From positions 1-11,998 of the forward strand of contig DEBN01000009.1 in NCBI GenBank assembly GCA_002348825.1: a stretch of 11,998 nucleotides of DNA. Direction: 5' to 3'. A program made the translations under genes and the position numbers. Of the stretch, positions 1 to 6,464 are shown one piece after another. The stretch's first letter is position 1. Each line of letters opens with the position of its first letter. Source of the stretch: Gammaproteobacteria bacterium UBA2955. GTDB taxonomy: Bacteria; Pseudomonadota; Gammaproteobacteria; Pseudomonadales; Azotimanducaceae. The notes under the pieces are model-generated. The model had not been told where the DNA came from, did no database searches, and saw only the letters and a list, made by a program, of their open reading frames with translations.

Positions 1-155
1 GCAGCGGCAATAACTGACGGTGGCAGTGGGTTATAGGTTTCCGTTCGCTGGCTCGAGGTGTTAACAAAAAAGACCACAAAGACATTAACAGCGGTCGCTC
101 AGTGGTGCTCGCTGTTGTTGCAAAAGGCTTGGTTCGTAACAGTTGGCAAAGCAAG

Positions 156-164
156 TGTTAGAAT
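156..164 (+). promoter_or_regulatory. Putative extended -10 promoter
   Basis: TG-T-TAGAAT matches the extended -10 form (TGnTATAAT with one mismatch). It lies about 57 bases before the ATG at 221, giving a leader of roughly 50 bases. There is no well-placed -35 box; a TTGGCA at 143-148 is too close. Seen by eye only. Confidence 0.35.
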
Positions 165-220
165 ACAACCGGACTGGATCGACGATCTGGTTTCGGTAAT
201 TCCATAATTAATGAATAAAG

Positions 221-703
221 ATGACGACAGAGATAACCGAACAAGAACTTGCAGATGCGAGACAAATTTGGGGAGATGCGTTGATCGCAATCTCCGAAGC
301 GTTTGACAAAGAAGGCATTGATGCGGCCAGATTGGCTGCTAACGGCGTACTCGATTCAGCCTACGGCTATGAACTCGGGCCGGTGCTGTTCAAGCCGACC
401 TTAGCCAGCGGAACACAGACCTTTCGCACAACCCGAGACGGTGCTTTAGCGTATTTTGTCGGTCATAGCGATCGGTATCCAGGCGATGGAGGCTTCGGCA
501 TCAGAGGCTGGCGTTCCGTTGTTTCAGAAACGGCCGCCAGTTTTATTCAGGGCGATGTCGCCATGTGGATGGGCTGGGTAACGTGTACCGACAAAAACGG
601 CAACGTTACAAAGGTCGATAAGAGCTGGGGTTACAAAAAGGATGAAGCGGGTATGCTACGTATCGTTCTGCACCACTCGTCGTTGCCGTACCAACCAGCG
701 TGA
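221..703 (+). CDS. SnoaL/NTF2-like small protein of unknown substrate
   Basis: A 160-residue soluble protein with no signal peptide or membrane segment. An N-terminal helix (about residues 5-30) is followed by an aromatic and glycine-rich beta region. The stretches FKPTLASGTQTFR (57-69), GGFGIRGW (90-97) and the C-terminal LHHSSLPY (150-157) resemble a family of about 160 residues seen in marine bacteria and algae that has a SnoaL/NTF2-like cone fold. Some members carry a misleading phosphoribosyl-AMP cyclohydrolase label, and I see nothing here that supports that activity. SnoaL-type folds can be enzymes (isomerases, hydroxylases) or binding domains, so no reaction is assigned. The start codon ATG has only a weak purine stretch upstream. 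Its TGA stop is a genuine terminator. The alcohol dehydrogenase gene starts 47 bases downstream on the same strand, so the two are probably co-transcribed. Confidence 0.7.
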   Translation: MTTEITEQELADARQIWGDALIAISEAFDKEGIDAARLAANGVLDSAYGYELGPVLFKPTLASGTQTFRTTRDGALAYFVGHSDRYPGDGGFGIRGWRSVVSETAASFIQGDVAMWMGWVTCTDKNGNVTKVDKSWGYKKDEAGMLRIVLHHSSLPYQPA

Positions 704-750
704 GTTTTGAATTCGCATTTACACAAGAGTAATCAAAAGGAGTACTAGCA

Positions 751-1893
751 TTGCTTGCAAACGAAAATTTTACTGTCCGTCCGCTACCAACGATTGTCTT
801 TAACAGGGGCGCTGCCAAAGATCTAAACAACCACATCCAAGCACTTGGCAAGACTACAGCTTTGATTGTGACCGATAAAAACCTGGCCGCCAGCGGGGTA
901 CTCGACCCAATTTTAGAAGGGCTTCGCGCAGCGAATCTTTCCGTTGAAGTATTCGACGGTGTTGAACCCAACCCAACCGATCTAAACGTCGAAGCTGGCG
1001 CTGAGAGGCTCAAAGAGCTGGGTGACGCGGTTGTAGTGCCGATTGGTGGTGGATCTCCCATGGACTGTGGTAAGGCGATTGCGCTGCTGGCCTCCAACCC
1101 TGGTTCGGTCGAAGAGATGCAGAACTCCCAACCCACTCCTGCGGCAGCTCCAGTTATTGCGGTGCCCACAACCGCCGGTACGGGGTCCGAGACAAACGGC
1201 GCGTGTGTTATTACGAACACTCGGCTGGGTCGCAAGACCTATGTCGTGCACCCAAGCATTGTGCCCGCGTGCTCAGTGCTCGATCCAGATCTCACGGTTG
1301 GTCTACCAACCTATGCAACCGCTACCTGTGGATTTGATGTGCTCACCCACGCCGTCGAAGCATTTGTTTCGGTCGGTGCAAATGCGTACTCGGACACGAT
1401 CGCGGTTGAAGCCATGCGCAAAGTAGCGGAGAACCTCCGAAAAGTTGTGGCTGACGGTGAAGATATTGAGGCGCGCTCACAGATGTTGCTTGGATCCGCT
1501 ATGGCGGCGCAGGCGTTCAACGTCACAGGTCTGGGATCGGCGCACGGCACCGGACATGCGATTTCAGCCCGACTCGATGCTGCGCATGGACAAACCCTTG
1601 CGACGATGATGCCCTACGTGATGGATTACAACATGTCGGTTCGTGAAGAAAAATACGCTGAAGTCGCACGAATCCTTGCCCCTTCAGGTCCCGCAACTGG
1701 CGCGGGCGCAATCGACGCGGTGATTCAGTTGTCCAGCGACATAGGCATCAATCGTTCGATTACTGATTTAGGTGGGGGAAGCGATCTGCTCAGCGTGCTT
1801 GTTGAGGATGCAATGGCTGACCCGGTCAACAGGACGAATCCTCGTCCGGTTGATCAGGCAGGCTTCGAGACGATGTACAGCTCGGCTTTGTAA
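751..1893 (+). CDS. Iron-containing alcohol dehydrogenase
   Basis: A 380-residue group III (Fe-ADH) NAD(P)-dependent dehydrogenase, oxidising an alcohol or reducing an aldehyde in the cytosol. The length is typical of the family. The N-terminal Rossmann-like half carries the dinucleotide motif GGGSPMDCGK (99-108) and the PTTAGTGSE stretch (139-147). The C-terminal helical half carries the metal ligands: Asp196 and His200 (FDVLTHAVEAF), His265 and His279 (GLGSAHGTGH and AAHG). His269 is the family's extra active-site histidine. In many members the last ligand sits in a PHG motif; here it is AHG. The start is a TTG preceded by AAGGAG (737-742) with an 8-base spacer, which is a better choice than any later ATG. 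It probably shares a transcript with the small SnoaL-like gene just upstream. The physiological substrate cannot be told; the enzyme class is clear. Confidence 0.93.
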   Translation: MLANENFTVRPLPTIVFNRGAAKDLNNHIQALGKTTALIVTDKNLAASGVLDPILEGLRAANLSVEVFDGVEPNPTDLNVEAGAERLKELGDAVVVPIGGGSPMDCGKAIALLASNPGSVEEMQNSQPTPAAAPVIAVPTTAGTGSETNGACVITNTRLGRKTYVVHPSIVPACSVLDPDLTVGLPTYATATCGFDVLTHAVEAFVSVGANAYSDTIAVEAMRKVAENLRKVVADGEDIEARSQMLLGSAMAAQAFNVTGLGSAHGTGHAISARLDAAHGQTLATMMPYVMDYNMSVREEKYAEVARILAPSGPATGAGAIDAVIQLSSDIGINRSITDLGGGSDLLSVLVEDAMADPVNRTNPRPVDQAGFETMYSSAL

Positions 1894-2036
1894 TACGTTC
1901 AAGCATAGGACAGTCCGAGCGCGCTAGCGCGCGCGGGCTTCGGGCTGCCGTGGGAGCGATAGCGCTGGCAGCTTGGCGGAACCAACGGCGCGCAAGACTA
2001 AGTCTCTGTTGGGATATAACACGCTGTGATTGCGCT

Positions 2037-2054
2037 ACATGATATTAATCATGT
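2037..2054. repeat. Perfect 18-base palindrome, operator-like
   Basis: ACATGAT-ATTA-ATCATGT: two perfect 7-base arms around an ATTA centre. The size and AT-rich half-sites resemble the binding site of a dimeric helix-turn-helix regulator. It lies downstream of both flanking genes, which are convergent, so no gene it would control is obvious. No regulator gene is seen in the window. Confidence 0.45.
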
Positions 2055-2156
2055 TTAGAAAACGATTATTCACGAATAGTTTTAGGCGCTGCCGGACGGG
2101 CCCATTAAAAACCTCATGATGCGCGGCTGTTTGGGGACTTTCCCCGGGGGTAAGCG

Positions 2157-2174
2157 AAAAAAAGGCTCTGAGCC
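2157..2174 (-). terminator. Possible rho-independent terminator of the aldo/keto reductase gene
   Basis: Read on the - strand this is GGCTCAGAGCC followed by seven T residues, about 57 bases past the aldo/keto reductase stop. The stem is short (GGCT/AGCC with a 3-base loop), so efficiency is doubtful. The T-run directly after the stem and the position support the call. Confidence 0.4.
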
Positions 2175-2230
2175 GTGACTATGCTCGAGCCAATGTGGAG
2201 CTAACTTCTGCCTGCATCAGTGTGCAGCGA

Positions 2231-3247
2231 TTACACGATGCTCCTATGCGAGTGAGGTCTGAAATCAATGGCATTTGCTTCGTCGTAGTAGCGCACGACG
2301 TATCCCTTTGGCGGTACCAGTTCGTCAATTCTGGAAAAGTCCTCTTCGCTCATTTCTACGTCCACTGCGCGCAGGTTATCTTCTATTTGCTCGAAGGTTC
2401 TTGGCCCGATAATGGGCGCCGTTACGCCGGGCTGCGCCATGTTCCACGCCAACGCCAGCTGCGACATAGAGCACCCTTTATCGTCTGCCATTTTCTTCAA
2501 CAGATCGAGAACGTCCCAGGTTTGGTCTGTGGCACGTCTGTTGGCATTATCCTTACCATCTTGCCAGCGCGCGCCTTGTACTTGTTGGTCGCGGGTGTAT
2601 TTGCCTGATAGCAGGCCGCCGCATAGCGGTCCCCATGGTATTACTGCAAGTCCGAAGGACTGCGCTGCAGGGATGACCTCGCGTTCTGCTGTCCTATCCA
2701 GCAAATGGTAGGCTGGCTGCTCGCAAATTAAACGATTGAGACCCAACTCCTTTGCCACCCAAAGAGATTCGACGATTCGCCAAGCTGGGAACATGCTGCC
2801 GCCGATATACCGTATCTTTCCGGCTCTGACCAAATCATCAAGTGCTCGCAGTGTTTCATCGATGGGAATGGCGGAACTGCACCGATGCATTTGGTACAGG
2901 TCAATCCAGTCGGTTTTCAGCCGTTTCAATGACGCATCACAGGCATTGATCACGTGCCTGCGACTCAGACCCCTAGCGTTTCTGTCGGCGGGATTGGCGA
3001 AGTTGAACTTTGTTGCGAGTATGACGTTGTCTCGCCTGTTATCGCTTGCGAGTGCTTTACCGACAATACGCTCACTTTCGTTGCTGGCGTAAACATCGGC
3101 GGTATCGATAAAATTTACGCCGTTATCAATTGCGTGATCGATCATTCGGAAAGACTCTGTTTCGTCGCTTTTGCCGCCAAACATCATTGTGCCTAGGCAA
3201 AGTTGGCTAACCTTTATGCCCGTTCGACCAAGTGGTTGGTATTTCAT
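2231..3247 (-). CDS. Aldo/keto reductase
   Basis: A 338-residue NADPH-dependent oxidoreductase of the aldo/keto reductase superfamily (TIM barrel), reducing aldehydes or ketones in the cytosol. The N terminus MKYQPLGRTGIKVS and the GTMMFGG loop are typical of the bacterial group that includes the YajO and YghZ-type reductases. The catalytic tetrad is complete: Asp48 and Tyr53 in IDTADVY, Lys80 in ATKF, and His121 in LYQMHR. A C-terminal cofactor-binding stretch (IIGPRTFEQIEDNL, about 286-299) is also present. The usual Ser in the IGxS motif after strand 5 is kept as IGGSMF. The start ATG has a GAGGGA stretch upstream with a rather long spacer. It is transcribed alone, divergent from the redoxin-like selenoprotein gene, and the shared upstream region contains an inverted repeat around a TATAAT. 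Substrate unknown. Confidence 0.93.
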   Translation of the reverse strand: MKYQPLGRTGIKVSQLCLGTMMFGGKSDETESFRMIDHAIDNGVNFIDTADVYASNESERIVGKALASDNRRDNVILATKFNFANPADRNARGLSRRHVINACDASLKRLKTDWIDLYQMHRCSSAIPIDETLRALDDLVRAGKIRYIGGSMFPAWRIVESLWVAKELGLNRLICEQPAYHLLDRTAEREVIPAAQSFGLAVIPWGPLCGGLLSGKYTRDQQVQGARWQDGKDNANRRATDQTWDVLDLLKKMADDKGCSMSQLALAWNMAQPGVTAPIIGPRTFEQIEDNLRAVDVEMSEEDFSRIDELVPPKGYVVRYYDEANAIDFRPHSHRSIV

Positions 3248-3283
3248 AATGTGTGGGTCCCTCGTCTCACCAAATTTCCCGAG

Positions 3284-3306
3284 ATGCGCTCACTATAATA
3301 GCGCAT
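3284..3306. promoter_or_regulatory. Inverted repeat enclosing a consensus -10 box in a divergent promoter region
   Basis: Perfect 7-base arms ATGCGCT (3284-3290) and AGCGCAT (3300-3306) flank CACTATAAT, which contains a perfect TATAAT (3294-3299) on the + strand. The complement gives TATTAT for the - strand. The site lies 37 bases before the aldo/keto reductase start and 223 bases before the redoxin-like selenoprotein start. A dimeric repressor bound here would block the promoter. No clear -35 box is visible for either direction. Confidence 0.5.
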
Positions 3307-3487
3307 TAGGGCTGCCCGAAACCGAGCCTTACAAAGCCTTTGCGATGACGTAAGTAAATTCGTGGCAGGGCGCCATTCATTCGCGGGTGTCGAGCGTTAT
3401 TCATGCTCTGATGTGTTCCTGCCGTTTCCGTGCTGCAACGGCGCAAAGGTACTCCAGTCCTCGCGCTTAGGTTGCGCAGACGGCTTG

Positions 3488-3509
3488 GCCGATATCGCGT
3501 ACCATCGGC
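3488..3509 (+). other. Leader hairpin just upstream of the ribosome binding site
   Basis: GCCGAT (3488-3493) pairs perfectly with ATCGGC (3504-3509) across a 10-base loop. It ends 7 bases before the AAGGAG at 3517-3522 of the redoxin-like selenoprotein gene. It could influence translation start, but a 6-base stem may arise by chance. Confidence 0.3.
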
Positions 3510-3528
3510 AAAGAACAAGGAGAACCCA

Positions 3529-4668
3529 ATGGCTAAAGCTTTTATGGCCTTTCCAGAGCTTCGAAACCCTTTTGTGGCCAAAGAAATCCATCCCGAGGGC
3601 AGTGCAACCGTGCTGTATCAAGGCAAAACGATCACTCTCAGTGAAAAAGGCGACGGCGACGGGCTCTTGATTAATCCCGAATACCTAAGGCAGATCAATG
3701 GCTTTGAAATTAAACCCGAGGGCGCGTGTTTCAAAGACCTGTGCATTCCGTTGAATGATGAACTATTGATCGAGCAGGCGGGACGGCAGTGGTTCAACCT
3801 TGCTGCCTTTGCAGATTTGTTAGACCAACCCTACGTGGCAGATGTTGCGGCTGGCGTTTGGAGCTTTGGGGAAATTCCGGCAAAGCGTGCAAACATGATG
3901 GTCGATGCTATGGCGCCAGACCTTGAACTCGTCGATCGTCAAGGAGAAGTGGTAAGACTGGCTGATTTAAAGGGCAAAAAAGCGCTTATCGTTACCTGGT
4001 CGTCGTGGTGAGGATGTTTCCTTGACGTGCCCGTGTGGCAGCGTATTTACGAAGAGATAAATGATCCCGACTTTGTCCTCATTTGTGCGGCCCAGGACAC
4101 CGGCGGTGAGGCTGCAGCAGGCCCGATTTTTGATGCGGCTAAGCCAACTTTTATACAGGTCATCGATGAAGACCACTTGGTCAGCAGCGCCTTCAACTTT
4201 GTCAACGTGCCTTCAGCGGCATGGATTGATGAGGATGGACGCATTGTGCGAATCGACGAAGGGACCTATGCCAAGGTTCACGAACTGGGTGTGGGCGATC
4301 AAGCCATTTCCTTCGGCACGAATGTGTATGAACCTGCGCTAAAAGACTGGATGGCTAACGGCGCGCAGAGCAGGTATGTGCAACCTGCAGCAACAGTGAC
4401 TGGTAACATCCGCAAACTCTCAGCTGACCAACAAAGAGCAGATGCAGCCTTTTGCTTAGGCAACTTGTTTCGCAGGTGCGGTATAGGCGCCAAAGCAGAC
4501 CAGTACTGGAAAATGGCCGCTGATCTAAACCCGCATAGCGTGAACTTCATCCGGCAGAACTTAACCTTGTCGGAAGAAGGGTCTGCGGGCGAGCAATTCA
4601 GGGCCATGCGCGAAGAATTTGAGCGCACTGGCAGGGACTACTATCGCCCAATGGATATTGAAAACTAA
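3529..4668 (+). CDS. Redoxin/TlpA-like selenoprotein with in-frame UGA (Sec161)
   Basis: A 379-residue thioredoxin-fold oxidoreductase if the TGA at 4009-4011 is read as selenocysteine. Residues 1-125 are an unrecognised N-terminal domain with two cysteines (GACFKDLC, 66-72). Residues about 128-270 are the redoxin domain: APDLELVDRQGEVVRLADLKGK, then the strand ALIVTWSSW leading into Sec161-Gly162-Cys163. After it come a long helix (VWQRIYEEIN) and the cis-proline segment FVNVPSAAWIDEDGR with Pro228. Residues about 303-336 form a TPR-like helix pair. The protein has no signal peptide, so it is probably cytosolic. ATG 3529 has AAGGAG 6 bases upstream; the earlier in-frame ATG at 3430 lacks a site. 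Both parts lie in one frame, so no frameshift is needed. A SECIS-like hairpin follows the UGA. Without this reading the gene would be called as 3529-4011 plus a false GTG-start gene at 4027. The alternative is a nonsense mutation in a Cys or Trp codon, but the position at the redox site argues strongly for Sec. A thiol/disulfide or peroxide reductase role is inferred. Confidence 0.9.
4025..4044 (+). promoter_or_regulatory. Bacterial SECIS-like hairpin after the UGA of the redoxin-like gene
   Basis: The RNA ACGUGCC-CGUGU-GGCAGCGU folds into 4 base pairs next to the loop (4028-4031 with 4037-4040), a bulged G at 4041, and 3 more pairs (4025-4027 with 4042-4044). The 5-base apical loop CGUGU lies 21-25 bases after the UGA and has G in its second position. 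Published bacterial SECIS models ask for a G in the first two loop bases and a loop roughly 16-37 bases past the UGA; both are met. The element lies within coding sequence, as in bacterial formate dehydrogenase mRNAs. Confidence 0.75.
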
Positions 4669-4676
4669 TGTCATCA

Positions 4677-4696
4677 CCCGGCATGTGAGGGCCGGG
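4677..4696 (+). terminator. GC-rich hairpin after the redoxin-like selenoprotein gene
   Basis: CCCGGC (4677-4682) and GCCGGG (4691-4696) form a perfect stem with an 8-base loop starting 8 bases after the stop codon. There is no T-run, so it may be an mRNA 3' stabilising hairpin or a weak or factor-dependent terminator. Nothing else convincing is seen in 4697-4945. Confidence 0.4.
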
Positions 4697-4945
4697 CTGG
4701 TCTGCAAGGTTGGTATTGCATCAGCGAAAACGCTTGTATCAGCCTGACAGTATTTGTTCTGTCGACCGGCTTCGCGCGGATGGTTTGGGCGGTTGCGCAG
4801 CAAGCTGATTAATGAAGTGTGACGCAATAGGTGCGGTGACTGAGTAGAGCGCACGGCAGGGCTTTATTTAAGGCCTGTGGCGCATCTGCGACGAACTCAT
4901 CAAACGGCCGATGCAGCTTTCAGCGTTGCCGGCGCGGGAAAACGG

Positions 4946-6094
4946 CTACTGGCGTGCGTTTATCTCCTGTTGCACGTCAAGGCTGCCCAGAGTGCCTCGA
5001 ACATCCCGCACGATCCACACCAGCCAGCACACAAAGGCGGTTGCGACTGGGGCAGCCGGTAAAAAAACCGCTGCGGCTATCCAAAGTGCGAAAAAGAGCA
5101 GCCAGCGCCTGAAGGCTGCGTTGAACCGCCTTGGCACGGGTTCCACACCCGGGGAATAGACAAAGGATTTAACTCTTAGAAACCAGCCGTTTGCTATCAG
5201 CGCCGCAATAAAGATCAGGCGCGGCGGCGGCGCACTGTCGATCTCTGGGTTGTCGTCGTGCTCAGCGTTTGTGGCATCCTCTCCGGCAGCGAGAGCGCGA
5301 GCAATTGCGCTCCATGCATATTGTGCGGTTGGTCTCGCCAGTGTGCCGTTCAAATTTGCAGCAGAAGGCACGGACCGCCAGCGGTAAAGTATGCGGCCCG
5401 AATTGGTTACCGCCAGAACACCCGGTTGGAAGTAACCCTTGGGATGCTCTACCGCCCAATTCGCCCCGCGTTGCAGGAATTCCAGATCGCCCTTGTTGGC
5501 GTAGAGGGTGAGCCAATCACGTTCATCGCACGTCCTGGGGATTTCCTGATGAGGGTCCCCGACGTTTTCAAAGTTAAGTTCCCAGTGCTCGTGCGCTTGG
5601 TCCGCTAAGTTCTGTGGTTCGCTGGTAATTGCGTAAACCTCGCCGCCTGCAGCACGTATTTTCTCGACCACGCCCGTATCTACGTAGCTCCGCAACTCGG
5701 AGCGACATGGGGGTCACCAAAACCCGCGGTAAAAAAGCAGCACTATGAACGCGTGCTGCGACAACCTTTTGTCGAGCCAATCGCTGCGTACGCCGGGCGG
5801 CGGGTCGAGATCCGGCTGCGGTTTCGCATCCGCTTGTGGGGGGATGCTGTCGGAGAATTCGATCGTCCAGTCAGCGGCTGAACCGGTTACCCGGAAAGAT
5901 CGCTGCTCGCATCGGTCGCCACCGCACATGATAAGTTTGAGCTCGTCGGATCCATGCAATGTCTCTTCAGCGTCGAGGATGCCGGTGACTTTGAATGTTT
6001 CCGCCGCGGATTCCGACGAGTTATTGAACCAGGCAACTGCCGCCTCAACACGCGGCGCCAGCGCTTCGGGAATGGTCTCGCTAACCTTAGGCAT
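4946..6094 (-). CDS. AhpC/TSA peroxiredoxin-like selenoprotein with in-frame UGA (Sec127), membrane-anchored
   Basis: A 382-residue protein if the TGA at 5716-5714 (- strand) is read as selenocysteine. Residues 1-85 are an unrecognised domain with a CGGDRC pair. Residues about 95-270 are the peroxiredoxin-like domain: the strand FIVLLFYRGFW leads into Sec127-Pro-Pro-Cys130, followed by the helix RSELRSYVDTGVVEKI. Later come a typical GVLAVTNSGRILYRWRS stretch and RPTAQYAW. The Cys version of this motif (FYRGxWCPxC) is characteristic of AhpC/TSA-like proteins, so U-x-x-C sits exactly on the redox centre. The C terminus has hydrophobic segments at about 291-306, 331-346 and 348-362, which should anchor it in the inner membrane. 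ATG 6094 has AAGGA 6 bases upstream. A conventional gene call would give 5714-6094 and a false TTG-start gene at 4946-5695. Peroxide or disulfide reduction at the membrane is inferred from the family. It is convergent with the other selenoprotein gene, 277 bases apart. Confidence 0.92.
5682..5708 (-). promoter_or_regulatory. Bacterial SECIS-like hairpin after the UGA of the peroxiredoxin-like gene
   Basis: On the - strand GCUCCG (5703-5698) pairs perfectly with CGGAGC (5692-5687) around the 5-base loop AGUUG. Below it is one C/U mismatch, then four more pairs AUGU with ACGU (5708-5705 with 5685-5682, one of them G-U). The loop lies 17-21 bases after the UGA and has G in its second position followed by U, like the GU of known apical loops. 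Distance and loop both meet the published bacterial SECIS rules. Confidence 0.82.
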
Positions 6095-6115
6095 TTTCCG
6101 TCCTTCGTTCGAAAT

Positions 6116-6133
6116 CAGCGCCGCTTGGCGCTG
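6116..6133 (-). other. Perfect leader hairpin upstream of the peroxiredoxin-like selenoprotein gene
   Basis: CAGCGCC-AAGC-GGCGCTG on the - strand: a 7-base GC-rich stem with a 4-base loop. It ends about 11 bases before the AAGGA ribosome binding site (6105-6101). It is strong enough to form in the mRNA leader and could affect translation start. No T-run follows, so it is not an attenuator by itself. Confidence 0.45.
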
Positions 6134-6440
6134 GCCACGTTCTATGGGAACACGATAGACGAACTGTCTGATGTAGTCGATAAGTGGTATTCAACGTTCC
6201 CCGATGGTCGATTTGGTTAAACCGCCGTGCTGTACCTGCAGGAAATTGCCGCCGCGGCTCCAACTGCTTTGGTCGCGGCTGCGAACAACACAGCGATGAT
6301 CGCGTAGTGGCCGCAGCGGATCTTCCATCCGCTCTGAAAAATAGGCTCGGATACCAACCGGGTCATGGGTATTTTTGGATCAGCGCTGGCGTAATCGCGA
6401 CTGTGCTGCCAGATTCCAGTTTGCTATAGCTCAGGATAAG

Positions 6441-6464
6441 GGTGGCTCGGGGGCCCAAGCCACC
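6441..6464 (-). terminator. Stem-loop after the duplicated secreted-protein gene
   Basis: GGTGGCT (6441-6447) and AGCCACC (6458-6464) form a perfect 7-base stem with a 10-base loop, about 20 bases past the stop of the - strand gene ending at 6485. It has the position and strength of a terminator but no T-run after it on the - strand. Confidence 0.45.

Larger units (their letters stand above)
1894..2230. other. Gene-free gap between convergent genes, rich in inverted repeats
   Basis: No convincing open reading frame lies here. Directly after the dehydrogenase stop comes a GC-rich block with a perfect 14-base palindrome (1919-1932, GCGCGCTAGCGCGC). An inverted repeat GCTGCC/GGCAGC follows (1944-1949 with 1967-1972). 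Neither has a T-run, so they are at best weak terminators for the + strand gene. Further on are an 18-base AT-rich palindrome (2037-2054), a short GGGGA-CTT-TCCCC hairpin (2133-2145) and a possible - strand terminator (2157-2174). Confidence 0.6.

Noticed and set aside
143..164. TTGGCA and TAGAAT as a -35/-10 pair
   Set aside because: The spacer is only 10 bases; the -10 is kept as an extended -10 without this -35.
606..1235. Open frame of 209 codons on the - strand
   Set aside because: Antisense to the alcohol dehydrogenase, serine/proline-rich, no family features or ribosome binding site.
2195..2608. Open frame of 137 codons on the + strand
   Set aside because: Antisense to the aldo/keto reductase, whose catalytic tetrad and full length are clear.
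4027..4668. Separate GTG-start gene downstream of the first TGA
   Set aside because: It is in the same frame as 3529-4011, has no ribosome binding site, and begins in the middle of a redoxin fold. It is the second part of the selenoprotein gene.
4561..4854. Open frame of 97 codons on the - strand
   Set aside because: Overlaps the redoxin tail and its downstream hairpin, with no start signal or recognisable motif.
4946..5695. Separate TTG-start gene downstream of the second TGA
   Set aside because: The TTG is a leucine codon inside the AhpC/TSA helix after the U-x-x-C site; same frame as 5714-6094. It is the second part of the peroxiredoxin-like gene.
4009..5716. UGA read as tryptophan (alternative genetic code)
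   Set aside because: UGA ends at least two other genes here (703 and 8360), and all tryptophans are UGG. Both internal UGAs follow a UGG and sit where a Cys is expected, not a Trp.
5745..6158. Open frame of 137 codons on the + strand
   Set aside because: Antisense to the peroxiredoxin-like gene; composition is that of a shadow frame.
6217..6366. 49-codon - strand frame with a hydrophobic stretch
   Set aside because: No ribosome binding site and no conserved feature seen; alanine-rich hydrophobicity can arise by chance in GC-rich DNA.
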